From contig NZ_NPBY01000012.1 in the NCBI RefSeq assembly GCF_002272015.1, positions 1 to 64,000 of the forward strand: a stretch of 64,000 nt of DNA, written 5' to 3'. The DNA comes from Paenibacillus campinasensis. GTDB taxonomy: Bacteria; Bacillota; Bacilli; Paenibacillales; Paenibacillaceae. How positions within the stretch are numbered: the stretch's first letter is position 1; each line of letters begins with the position of its first letter. Below, piece by piece: positions 36,577 through 44,716 of this stretch. The notes under the pieces were generated by a model. It was not told the DNA's origin and searched no databases. It worked only from the letters and a program-made list of their open reading frames with translations. The position numbers and the translations under genes are program-made.

Positions 36577-37494
36577 TTAGGACAGACGAATATAATTCTC
36601 CAGGAACATCTGCAGCTCTGACGCGCCGTCCGGCCGCAGGCTGAATCGTTCGTTATTCTCGGATTTCAGATGGGATCGAAGCAGTCCTGCCGCTCTTAGA
36701 ATCATCAGATGGTGCATCAGCGTTTCGTAGGGCTGTCCAAGCTCGACCGCCATCTCCGATACGGCCTTCGGCTCATCGGCGATATAGCGCAGCAGCTTCA
36801 GCCGCTCCGGATCCGCCAGCGCTTCGGTCATGCGCAGCAGCACGACAGGCGGCTCATCCTCGTCTTCTTCGGGAATATCAATCGGATACTGGAGCAGAAT
36901 CAGATTGTCATAGAAGCAGTATGTGTTGATCGGCCGAAAGTGAGTGCCTGGAAACAGCGTAACGTTTGTCTGCGGCACGTGATCGAGAATGACACCGCTG
37001 GAGGCATATTCGATCAAGTTTTCCGGATCCATCTTCGTCAAGAGCAGCTGCTTCTCTTCGGCATCCTCTTGCAGCAGGGGGCGAAGATCGCTCTCTACTT
37101 CGGCAAAATAATGCTCGTGCCACAGCTTTAATAGCGGTGTATAGCTTGTGCGAATTCGGTTCGTTTCATCCGCCGTCAGCCAGGAAATATGCTCGGCGAG
37201 CAGGCGATGCAGCTCATCGGAGGATGAGGTTTCCAGCCAGTGCAGAAAGTCCGGAATCTCATCATGCTCTCCTCTCAGCATAACGATGGCGTACAGCACA
37301 TCATAATCGGCCAGCGGCCAGAAGCGCGCTTCGCCCATTTGCACGCGCACCGGCTGGGGCAGACAGGCATCCATTCGCGTAATGAGCTGTTTGCCAATGT
37401 CCAGATTGTCCGTCCACTTCCTTGTTGCATATACCATAAAGCTGCTGACCAGCTCGTATACTGTGGATACATCGATATGAACTTTATATGTCAT
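36577..37494 (-). CDS. Winged-helix (ArsR-type) transcriptional regulator with a large N-terminal domain
   Basis: The protein has 305 residues. The C-terminal 80 form an ArsR-like winged helix: ALADPERLKLLRYIADEPKAVSEMAVELGQPYETLMHHLMILRAAGLL. The N-terminal about 215 residues are not a known enzyme to my eye; they resemble the DUF5937-type sensor region of large ArsR proteins, rich in acidic and aromatic residues. GGGAGGG lies 9 nt before the ATG at 37494; an in-frame start six codons upstream is rejected. It is divergent from an MFS exporter, its likely target. Confidence 0.75.
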   Translation of the reverse strand: MTYKVHIDVSTVYELVSSFMVYATRKWTDNLDIGKQLITRMDACLPQPVRVQMGEARFWPLADYDVLYAIVMLRGEHDEIPDFLHWLETSSSDELHRLLAEHISWLTADETNRIRTSYTPLLKLWHEHYFAEVESDLRPLLQEDAEEKQLLLTKMDPENLIEYASSGVILDHVPQTNVTLFPGTHFRPINTYCFYDNLILLQYPIDIPEEDEDEPPVVLLRMTEALADPERLKLLRYIADEPKAVSEMAVELGQPYETLMHHLMILRAAGLLRSHLKSENNERFSLRPDGASELQMFLENYIRLS

Positions 37495-37537
37495 GAATAA
37501 GTACCCTCCCAAGTGATGGCATTGTAATTATTATGGC

Positions 37538-37566
37538 TTGTATCGAATGGGGTTGTCCACTATAAT
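37538..37566 (+). promoter_or_regulatory. Promoter of the MFS exporter gene
   Basis: TTGTAT at 37538-37543 and TATAAT at 37561-37566 with the optimal 17-nt spacer. It lies 44 nt from the start of the divergent ArsR-type gene, which is well placed to regulate it. Confidence 0.75.
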
Positions 37567-37620
37567 GTTCATTTGGCTGTTTGATTATTTGCTTTTATGA
37601 CAGAGGGGGAAGCGTGGTTC

Positions 37621-38811
37621 GTGACACAAGCTGGACATACCCGGCAGGGGAACATTCATTATTTTATACTTATAGGGGTTGTGATTGCTGCAGGTCTAAG
37701 TCAAGGCCTGCTGCTTCCGGTCCTGGCCATATTTCTGGAGCGGATGGGCATATCGTCCACGATGAACGGACTGAACGCGGCGGCGCTGTATGTCGGCTCC
37801 TTCGCCATGACGCTGGTGGCCGAGCGGGTGCTCGGCTGGGTAGGTTTCAAGAAACTGATTGCCGCCGGTCTTGTGCTGGTGATGCTCTCGCTGCTTGCTT
37901 TTCCGTTAATCCCAAGCGTTGCGCTATGGTTCGTGCTGCGCTTGCTGGTTGGTATCGGGGACAGCGCGCTGCATTATGCGTCACAGCTGTGGATTCTGAT
38001 GATGTCAACGCCGGAGAACCGCGGGCGAAGCATATCGTTCTACGGCATGTCCTACGGGATCGGATTCAGCATCGGTCCGCTTGGCATCTCCCTGCTGAAA
38101 TACGGGGAGGCCGTACCGTTTATTATTTTGGCAGTTCTGTTCTTGCTGCTGCTGGTTGTGGTGCTGTTTAAGCTGCCGGATCTGAAGCCGGAGCGGAGCC
38201 AGGGCACGGAGACGGCCGGAGGAGGAAGATACCGCACCAGCTATCGGCTGGCCTGGTATGCGTTAATTCCGGCGTTTCTGTATGGATATATGGAGTCGGG
38301 CATTAACAGCAGTTTCCCGGTATATGGCCTGCGCACCGGGTTTACGGTAGAGCAGATCGCGGCGCTGCTGCCTTTTGTCGGCATTGGCGGATTGCTGCTG
38401 CAGCTTCCGCTCGGCATGTGGAGCGACCGGTTCGGCCGCAAACGGGTGCTGACGTTCGCCGGTATTACCGGGGGACTCTGCTTCCTGCTTATACCGCTGG
38501 CGGGCACGAGTTTTTGGATGACGCTGGTTCTGCTGACGATCGCCGGCGGATTCGTCGGTTCCTTCTTCTCGCTCGGACTTGCCTATGCGGCAGATATTTT
38601 GCCGCGCACGCTGCTGCCTGCAGCCAATGTGGTGGCTTCGTTTCACTTCAATGCCGGCAGTATCGCCGGACCGAACGCAGGCGGGGCGATCCTCGGGACC
38701 GGCTGGAATGGCGGCATGTTTGTACTTCTTGGCGGACTATACATTTTATTCGCATGTACCGGCATATTATTTAAGGTAAAGAAATCAACCGCGGATCAAG
38801 AATCGCTATAG
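37621..38811 (+). CDS. Major facilitator superfamily transporter
   Basis: The protein has about 396 residues with twelve hydrophobic helices and a charged central loop (about 190-215). The loop 2-3 motif is degenerate (ERVLGWVGFKKL), but loop 8-9 has SDRFGRKRVL, the MFS signature. Start GTG 37621 follows GAGGGGGA by 10 nt; the ATG eight codons upstream lacks a ribosome site. A role as drug or metabolite exporter fits its divergent pairing with an ArsR-type repressor. Substrate cannot be inferred. Confidence 0.88.
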   Translation: MTQAGHTRQGNIHYFILIGVVIAAGLSQGLLLPVLAIFLERMGISSTMNGLNAAALYVGSFAMTLVAERVLGWVGFKKLIAAGLVLVMLSLLAFPLIPSVALWFVLRLLVGIGDSALHYASQLWILMMSTPENRGRSISFYGMSYGIGFSIGPLGISLLKYGEAVPFIILAVLFLLLLVVVLFKLPDLKPERSQGTETAGGGRYRTSYRLAWYALIPAFLYGYMESGINSSFPVYGLRTGFTVEQIAALLPFVGIGGLLLQLPLGMWSDRFGRKRVLTFAGITGGLCFLLIPLAGTSFWMTLVLLTIAGGFVGSFFSLGLAYAADILPRTLLPAANVVASFHFNAGSIAGPNAGGAILGTGWNGGMFVLLGGLYILFACTGILFKVKKSTADQESL

Positions 38812-38947
38812 AGTCTCTTGTCGGCTGCATCTACTGGTATATCAAGAGGGCACGGCACCGAAGGGAACGTGTGTTCTCATGGAATTTGCCGCCGCTTTCT
38901 TCTAAACTAGAGAGTAGGAATATGCACTTGACGGGAGAGACGAATAG

Positions 38948-39667
38948 ATGATCAAAGTGGAACGGCTTAAGAAGACAGTTGGACCTGATAGAACCCCTGT
39001 GCTCAAAGATATCAGCTTCCAGATGGAAACCGGGGAAATGATCGGATTGATCGGTGCCAGCGGAAGCGGGAAAAGTCTGATGATGGGCTGCCTCGCGATG
39101 AAGGAACGATGGGACGGCGGCAAATTGCTCATTGACGGAGAAGATATGATGAATCCCTCGGGGAAACGGACAATCAAGAGGGAGTGGGCATATCTCGAGC
39201 AGAATCCGACGCTCAATGTGAACCGGACCGCGCTGAAGAACGTACTGATCGGACAAGCGAGTCAGACGCCATGGTGGCGGATGGTGACCGGCATGGTCCG
39301 TTCCGATGATTATATGGGAGCGATGGATACGATTGAGCATCTGGGGCTGCTTGACAAAGCGCATCGCAAGGCCGGAGAGCTGAGCGGGGGAGAGAAGCAG
39401 CGCATCGCGATTGCCCGTGCCCTTGTGCATGGCGCGAAGGTCATTCTGGCTGATGAGCCGGTGATGGGACTTGATCCGGGCTCTGCCGAGCATGTTCTGA
39501 AGACGTTGAAATCGCTATGCGAGGAGGAACGTTTGACGGTCATCACGGTCATTCCGATCGAGCTGGCCGAGAAATTCTGCACCCGTATCATCGGGCTGGC
39601 CGATGGTCAAATTGTGGTGGATGTCACCGGCAGAAGGCTGACACATGGCGAGAAAGCCAGGCTGTAA
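38948..39667 (+). CDS. ABC transporter ATP-binding protein, PhnC-like
   Basis: The 239-residue protein has Walker A GASGSGKSLM, Q-loop AYLEQNPTLNVN, signature [16 protein letters not shown] and Walker B VILADEPVMGLDP. The segment VLIGQASQTPWWRMVTGM resembles the loop of phosphonate (PhnC) importers. The switch His is replaced: VITVIPIELAEKF has Pro-Ile where VTHDLELA is expected, so ATP hydrolysis may be altered. No permease or binding protein is near. ACGGGAGAG precedes the ATG. Function beyond ATP binding is unknown. Confidence 0.8.
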   Translation: MIKVERLKKTVGPDRTPVLKDISFQMETGEMIGLIGASGSGKSLMMGCLAMKERWDGGKLLIDGEDMMNPSGKRTIKREWAYLEQNPTLNVNRTALKNVLIGQASQTPWWRMVTGMVRSDDYMGAMDTIEHLGLLDKAHRKAGELSGGEKQRIAIARALVHGAKVILADEPVMGLDPGSAEHVLKTLKSLCEEERLTVITVIPIELAEKFCTRIIGLADGQIVVDVTGRRLTHGEKARL

Positions 39668-39717
39668 AACCATAGTCGCCCACAATGGCGCTTATAATAG
39701 AAATGAGTTGATAAGGA

Positions 39718-41034
39718 TTGAGACACAAAATAGTGCAGGCTCTGTCTTCTTTGCTGCTCGTCATCATGCTGAGCGGCTGCTCCTTCATTGAGGACCCGAT
39801 ATCCTTGATTAAAACGCCGGATTTGCCTGCGGACAAAGCTTCGCTTAACGGGGTGATCCAGTCTCAGCTTCCAACAGGGGCATCGATTCTGAGGCCGCGC
39901 AGCGATACGGACAGCAGTCAGATCCGGATCGAGGATCTGAACAATGACGGCATTCTTGAGGCGGTGGTCTTCTACCAGACGCCGGATGAAGAGATTCAGG
40001 TGCACGGTATGATTTTGCAGCAGCAGGGCGACACCTGGGTAAAGAAGCTGAATTTTGACGGGGAAGGGACCGTACTGGAATCATTCGATTTCGTGGACCT
40101 GACCAACGACGGCAATTATGAGATTGTGGCCGGTTTCTCGCGCGGGGACAGGGAACTGCAAAACGGGCTGATCGTCTATCAGTTTACAGGCGATGCGCTG
40201 GAGAAGCTGGTTCCTCTTCCTTATACGCACTTTGAGATCGGAGATATGAACGGAGACGGCGCCAACGATCTTACGGTTGTATCCCTCCAGAAGAACGAAC
40301 TGTCCTATATTGTGACGTATCAATATAACATCTTCGATAAGACGTTTAGTGAAATCGACCGGCTGGACCTTGGGTCCAACGTGGAGAGTTATTACAATAT
40401 TGTCGCAGGAGAAGTGGCGGAGGATAAAGAAGGGATTATACTGGATACGCTCGTATCCTCGAATGATTCCTTTACCAAGCTGATCATTATGGAGGACAAC
40501 AAGTTTATCGATGTCATTAAGGATGACTCGATGACCTATAAGCCGTTTCCGATCGATAGCGAGGATATTAACGGCGATGGCATTCTGGAGATCGGGGTGC
40601 CGGAGACGCCGGTCGGATGGGAAAGCAGGCTGTATGAGGAAATTCCGTATTTCACTACGTATTATCAGTGGGACGGGGAGCTGTCCGAGGAAGGCAAAAA
40701 AGGCACATTGAACTTCGTGCTGCAGCGTTATCATGATATCAACAACCGTTTCTATTTGAATTTTCCGGAGGAGCTCTACAACCAGATTACGATCACGCCG
40801 GAATCCAACAAGGAAAGTTATTTGAACTTTGTTAAGACGGAGACGGGGGAGTCGGTCGCGGAAATTCAATTCTTCAACATGACCCAGTGGGCTGAAGCAG
40901 ATCCGGGCTGGAACGTGCTGATCAGAGATAAGAACCGGGTCATTGCCTACCGCAGCCACGGGGATTTGAAGTTTACCAAAAAAGAGAATAAGCCAAGCAA
41001 CAATGTGGCTCCTATCGAAAGAAAGGGGAACTAA
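39718..41034 (+). CDS. Lipoprotein with FG-GAP/VCBS-like calcium repeats
   Basis: The 438-residue protein has a lipoprotein signal (SSLLLVIMLSGC, lipobox LSGC), so it should be anchored outside the membrane. Four acidic repeats of the DxNxDG type (DLNNDGILEAV, DLTNDGNYEIV, DMNGDGANDL, DINGDGILEI) suggest a calcium-binding propeller-like domain. Such proteins act as adhesion or sensory modules. TTG at 39718 is the annotated start but AAGGA directly abuts it; a GTG at codon 6 is the alternative. TATAAT lies at 39693-39698. It is 3 nt before the response regulator, so it is probably part of that signalling unit. Confidence 0.75.
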   Translation: MRHKIVQALSSLLLVIMLSGCSFIEDPISLIKTPDLPADKASLNGVIQSQLPTGASILRPRSDTDSSQIRIEDLNNDGILEAVVFYQTPDEEIQVHGMILQQQGDTWVKKLNFDGEGTVLESFDFVDLTNDGNYEIVAGFSRGDRELQNGLIVYQFTGDALEKLVPLPYTHFEIGDMNGDGANDLTVVSLQKNELSYIVTYQYNIFDKTFSEIDRLDLGSNVESYYNIVAGEVAEDKEGIILDTLVSSNDSFTKLIIMEDNKFIDVIKDDSMTYKPFPIDSEDINGDGILEIGVPETPVGWESRLYEEIPYFTTYYQWDGELSEEGKKGTLNFVLQRYHDINNRFYLNFPEELYNQITITPESNKESYLNFVKTETGESVAEIQFFNMTQWAEADPGWNVLIRDKNRVIAYRSHGDLKFTKKENKPSNNVAPIERKGN

Positions 41035-41037
41035 ATC

Positions 41038-41736
41038 TTGAGTAAAGTGCTCATCCTTGAAGACGAAGAATCGATTCGCAGTTTTATAGTCATCAATCTG
41101 AAGCGCAACGGCTTTGATGTGCTGGAGACCGGCAACGGCAACGAAGCGCTGTCGATGCTGCAGTCAACGCCGGATATCGACATTGCACTCCTGGACGTTA
41201 TGGTGCCGGGCATTGACGGATTTGAAGTGTGCCGCAGAATTCGGGAAACGAACGAACGGCTCGGCATCATCTTCTTGACCGCCAAGGTGCAGGAGCAGGA
41301 TAAAGTCTATGCGCTGTCCGTCGGCGCTGACGACCATGTCAGCAAGCCGTTCAGCCCGACCGAGCTGATCGCGCGCATCCAGTCGCTGCTGCGCCGGGTC
41401 AATGTGCAGCGGGCCGGAGCCGCGAAAGTATCCTTCCAGTCCGGACCGTTCTCGCTGGATCTGATCACCAAGCAGTTCAAGAAGAACGGGAAGCTGATCG
41501 AGCTGACGCCAACCGAGTTTTCGCTCGTTCAGTTCTTTTTCGAGAAAGAAAATACGCCGCTTAGCCGGGATGTGCTGCTCGACCATGTGTGGGGCAAGGA
41601 ATATATGGGCGATCCCAAAATTGTGGATGTGAACATCCGACGGTTGCGTCAAAAAATCGAAGAAAATCCTTCCGAGCCGGAATTTCTCCAGACGGTATGG
41701 GGACACGGCTATAAATGGAAGGGTCAGGGACAATGA
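41038..41736 (+). CDS. PhoB/OmpR-family response regulator
   Basis: The 232-residue protein has a complete receiver: acidic pair in LILEDEESIR, phospho-Asp in ALLDVMVPGIDGFE, Thr in IIFLTAK, Lys in HVSKPFSPTEL. The C-terminal winged helix has LTPTEFSLVQFFFE, KIVDVNIRRLRQKI and WGHGYKW. The TTG start is 3 nt after the lipoprotein gene, with AAAGGGGAAC upstream. It overlaps the kinase gene by ATGA and is its evident cognate partner. Targets are unknown; the operon itself is a likely one. Confidence 0.93.
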   Translation: MSKVLILEDEESIRSFIVINLKRNGFDVLETGNGNEALSMLQSTPDIDIALLDVMVPGIDGFEVCRRIRETNERLGIIFLTAKVQEQDKVYALSVGADDHVSKPFSPTELIARIQSLLRRVNVQRAGAAKVSFQSGPFSLDLITKQFKKNGKLIELTPTEFSLVQFFFEKENTPLSRDVLLDHVWGKEYMGDPKIVDVNIRRLRQKIEENPSEPEFLQTVWGHGYKWKGQGQ

Positions 41737-43193
41737 TCAAAAAAGGCATAAAGCGGCAGATTGTGCTGCACTATTTTCTGGTAGTGTTTATGGCGCTGCT
41801 GCTGGTTGAGATTATCTTTCTCATCGCGATACGAACATACTATTATGATACGGTATACAATCATATCCAAAACCATATTCGGCTGGCCAACGACTTCTAT
41901 CAGCCGTTCCGGCTGCCGAATTCGGATAACGTGAATCAGCTGGGAGAAATGCTGAGACATTTCGATCTGGATAATACCGAGCTTCAAATCGTGAATACAT
42001 CCGGCCGGGTGCTGACCACCTCGACCGGCTTTGACACTCAGCAGACGATTGCGTCCAGTGATTTCACCCAGGCGCTGGCAGGGGACACCAGCCGGTGGGT
42101 GGGGCGAGATCCGGGTACGGGGCAGATCGTGATGGCGGTGTCCCAGCTCGTTCAGGGCGGGGAGGATCAATATGTGCTTCGCTATGTCACCTCGCTGGAG
42201 AAAATGAACAACAAGCTGATGAACATCACGCTGTTTGCGATCAGCATCGGTGCGGCAGTACTGGCCACGGTGCTGGCTTTCAGCATCGGTCTGGCGAATT
42301 CGATTGTGAAGCCGATCAACAATATAACGACCGTCTCCGCCCAGATGGCGAAGGGGAAATTCGATGTTCGCATCAAGGGCGATTATCGCTATGAACTGGG
42401 AGAACTCTCCTCGACGCTGAACTATATGGCACAGGAAATCGTGCGAAGCAATCAGGTGAAGGATGACTTTATCTCATCGATCTCCCACGAGCTTAGAACC
42501 CCGCTCACAAGTATTAAAGGGTGGAGCGAGACGTTGAATGTGGGCGGCTACGACCCAGAGGAAACGAAGCTGGGGATGCAGATCATCACGAAGGAAACGG
42601 ACCGGCTGATCGGTCTTGTGGAGGAGCTGCTGGACTTCGCGAAGCTGCAGCAGAACGAGATGAAGCTTGTCATGAGCAGCGTCAATCTCAAGGAGCTGCT
42701 GCAGGAGATTATACTGAACCTGTGGGCCAAGGCCGAGCAGAAAGGGGTCAAAATATTGCTCGAATCGGAGGAAAAGCCGGTCATACACGGCGACGCCAAC
42801 CGGTTGAAGCAGATTTTCCTCAATATCGTCGACAATGCGGTCAAATTCTCCCACGAGAACGGCGTCATCACGCTATCCTTCACGATGGAGGAGAAGTTTG
42901 TGACCGTGACGGTGCGCGACCAAGGCATTGGCATCTCCGAGGAGCATCTCCGGCGCGTGAAGGATCGCTTCTTCCAGGTCAATCCGCTTAATGGCGGTAC
43001 AGGGCTGGGACTGGCGATTACACAGCAGCTGGTGGAGCTCCACCACGGCTCGATGGAGATGGAGAGCGTCCTCGGCGAAGGAACCTCGGTGATGGTTCGC
43101 CTGCCGCTGCCGGAGGGTGAACCTCCCGGGGCGCAGAGCGAAGATGCTGAATTCGGGGCAGAGGCCATGAATCCGCATCATCCGCTCGCGTGA
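41733..43193 (+). CDS. Sensor histidine kinase (PhoR/ResE-like)
   Basis: The 486-residue protein has two membrane helices (about 12-32 and 165-190) flanking an extracytoplasmic sensor of about 130 residues. HAMP follows (ANSIVKPINNITTVSAQMAKGKF), then the phospho-acceptor His in SSISHELRTPLTSIKGW. The catalytic domain has N box IFLNIVDNAVKFS, G1 VRDQGIGIS, F box RFFQV and G2 NGGTGLGLAITQQL. The ATGA overlap with the regulator fixes the start. The lipoprotein encoded upstream could present a ligand (for example calcium state) to its sensor; that is inference. Confidence 0.93.
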   Translation: MIKKGIKRQIVLHYFLVVFMALLLVEIIFLIAIRTYYYDTVYNHIQNHIRLANDFYQPFRLPNSDNVNQLGEMLRHFDLDNTELQIVNTSGRVLTTSTGFDTQQTIASSDFTQALAGDTSRWVGRDPGTGQIVMAVSQLVQGGEDQYVLRYVTSLEKMNNKLMNITLFAISIGAAVLATVLAFSIGLANSIVKPINNITTVSAQMAKGKFDVRIKGDYRYELGELSSTLNYMAQEIVRSNQVKDDFISSISHELRTPLTSIKGWSETLNVGGYDPEETKLGMQIITKETDRLIGLVEELLDFAKLQQNEMKLVMSSVNLKELLQEIILNLWAKAEQKGVKILLESEEKPVIHGDANRLKQIFLNIVDNAVKFSHENGVITLSFTMEEKFVTVTVRDQGIGISEEHLRRVKDRFFQVNPLNGGTGLGLAITQQLVELHHGSMEMESVLGEGTSVMVRLPLPEGEPPGAQSEDAEFGAEAMNPHHPLA

Positions 43194-43226
43194 ACAACAA
43201 TAGCATAAGCTCTCCCATCATGAGAA

Positions 43227-43270
43227 AAAGGGGCATCCCAGGCTGACACAACACCTTGGGATGCCCCTTT
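43227..43270. terminator. Bidirectional terminator between the kinase gene and glgC
   Basis: Perfect 14-bp stem AAAGGGGCATCCCA/TGGGATGCCCCTTT with a 16-nt loop; A tract on the left and T tract on the right allow it to work on both strands. Confidence 0.85.
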
Positions 43271-43284
43271 CGTATTCATTTGAA

Positions 43285-44499
43285 TCAAGAAGAAGATACG
43301 TTGGCGCGAAGCCGTCCTTTCTCGTAAACATCCTGCAGCAGACGCGCAGGCTGTGTACGCACGGTCGGTTTCGGCAGTACGGTCTCGTATGGACCAACCA
43401 CGACAACATGGCCGGGTGATCCCTGCACAACCGCACCATCCTTGATCACAGCGCCTTCGCCGATAATGGCATGCTCGATGTGAGCAGCCTTGCCGATTTT
43501 GGCGTTTGGCATAACGACGCTGTCCTTCACCAAGGAATATTTGCCGATCTCGGCACCGCAGAAGATGACCGAGCTTTTGGCTTTGCCTTCAAAGGTGCAT
43601 TGATCGTGGATGAGGCAGTCGGCATAATCCGTCATTCTGGCGCGGGCCGCCGTCGCTCTGGTCAGCCATGGACGTGTGAACATCGGCCAATCCTGACGTT
43701 CCAGCACAAGCTCACGTCCTCTCAGGACGTCCATGTGGGCCTCCCACAAGCTCTGAACGGTACCGACATCACGCCAGTAGCCCTGGAAGCGGTAGGCGAG
43801 AAGAGGCTCGTTGCCCGCCAGCATTTTCGGAATGACATCCTTCCCGAAATCATGGCTGGACTGCGGATCTTGCGCATCCTCCATCAAATATCGCTTCAAG
43901 TAATCCCACCGGAACAAGTATATGCCCATCGAGGCAAGGTTGCTCTTCGGCTCTGCCGGCTTCTCGGCGAATTCTGTAATCGTCAGGGAATCATCCACAC
44001 TCATGACACCGAATCGGCTCGCATCCTCCCATGGCACTTCCATCACCGAAATGGTGGCCGATGCCCCGCTGTTCTTATGATTATCAAGCATCTGCCTGTA
44101 ATCCATATGGTAAATGTGATCTCCGGACAACACGAGCACATGCTCCGGATTCTGTTCATCGATATATTTCATATTTTTATAAATAGCATCTGCCGTACCA
44201 AGATATTCCTTCTGGTCTGTGTCATACGAAGGCAGCAGTGAAATCCCGTCTCTGCCGCTGCGTGTCAGACCCCAAGGATCGCCTTCCCCGATATGTCTGT
44301 GCAGTGAATCTGCCTCATATTGAGTTAATACTCCCACCGTGTCAATGCCGGAATTCACGCAATTGCTGAGAGGAAAATCGATAATCCGGTAATGCCCGCC
44401 GAAAGGTACAGCAGGTTTTGCCAGCTTAGAGGTCAGAGGTGCCAATCTCTTGCCTTCACCTCCGGCCAGAAGCATAGCGATGCAGTCTTTTCTCTTCAT
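43285..44499 (-). CDS. glgC: Glucose-1-phosphate adenylyltransferase
   Basis: The 404-residue protein makes ADP-glucose for glycogen. Nucleotide-binding [13 protein letters not shown], substrate region [18 protein letters not shown] and the C-terminal left-handed beta-helix repeats ([26 protein letters not shown]) are present. ATG 44499 lies 7 nt after GGGAGGG; a GTG one codon earlier is closer to it. A GlgD partner, found in Bacillus, is absent, as in many Paenibacillus-like loci. It is divergent from glgB-glgA, sharing a 217-nt control region. Confidence 0.94.
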   Translation of the reverse strand: MKRKDCIAMLLAGGEGKRLAPLTSKLAKPAVPFGGHYRIIDFPLSNCVNSGIDTVGVLTQYEADSLHRHIGEGDPWGLTRSGRDGISLLPSYDTDQKEYLGTADAIYKNMKYIDEQNPEHVLVLSGDHIYHMDYRQMLDNHKNSGASATISVMEVPWEDASRFGVMSVDDSLTITEFAEKPAEPKSNLASMGIYLFRWDYLKRYLMEDAQDPQSSHDFGKDVIPKMLAGNEPLLAYRFQGYWRDVGTVQSLWEAHMDVLRGRELVLERQDWPMFTRPWLTRATAARARMTDYADCLIHDQCTFEGKAKSSVIFCGAEIGKYSLVKDSVVMPNAKIGKAAHIEHAIIGEGAVIKDGAVVQGSPGHVVVVGPYETVLPKPTVRTQPARLLQDVYEKGRLRANVSSS

Positions 44500-44716
44500 C
44501 ACGTTTCCCTCCCAATTTTTTTCAACGTTGATACTTACATAACCGACATGCTCGGGGTTTGAAACGATTATATTGAAATATTGAAATGAAAATTTACACT
44601 GCTGTATTGGTGTTTCGTGAGATGGGAAGCAAAAGATGTTTTGTTATTTTCAAGCTGGTTAAAATGGGTTAATAGCATTAATAACTGTAATTTTATGCCG
44701 AAGCAGGTGATAAGTA
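44500..44716. promoter_or_regulatory. Shared glgC/glgB control region
   Basis: The region is AT-rich. On the minus strand a good TATAAT (44572-44567) could serve glgC. On the plus strand TAAAAT-like -10 sequences near 44660 could serve glgB, but no -35 is convincing on either side. No operator was recognised. Confidence 0.35.
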
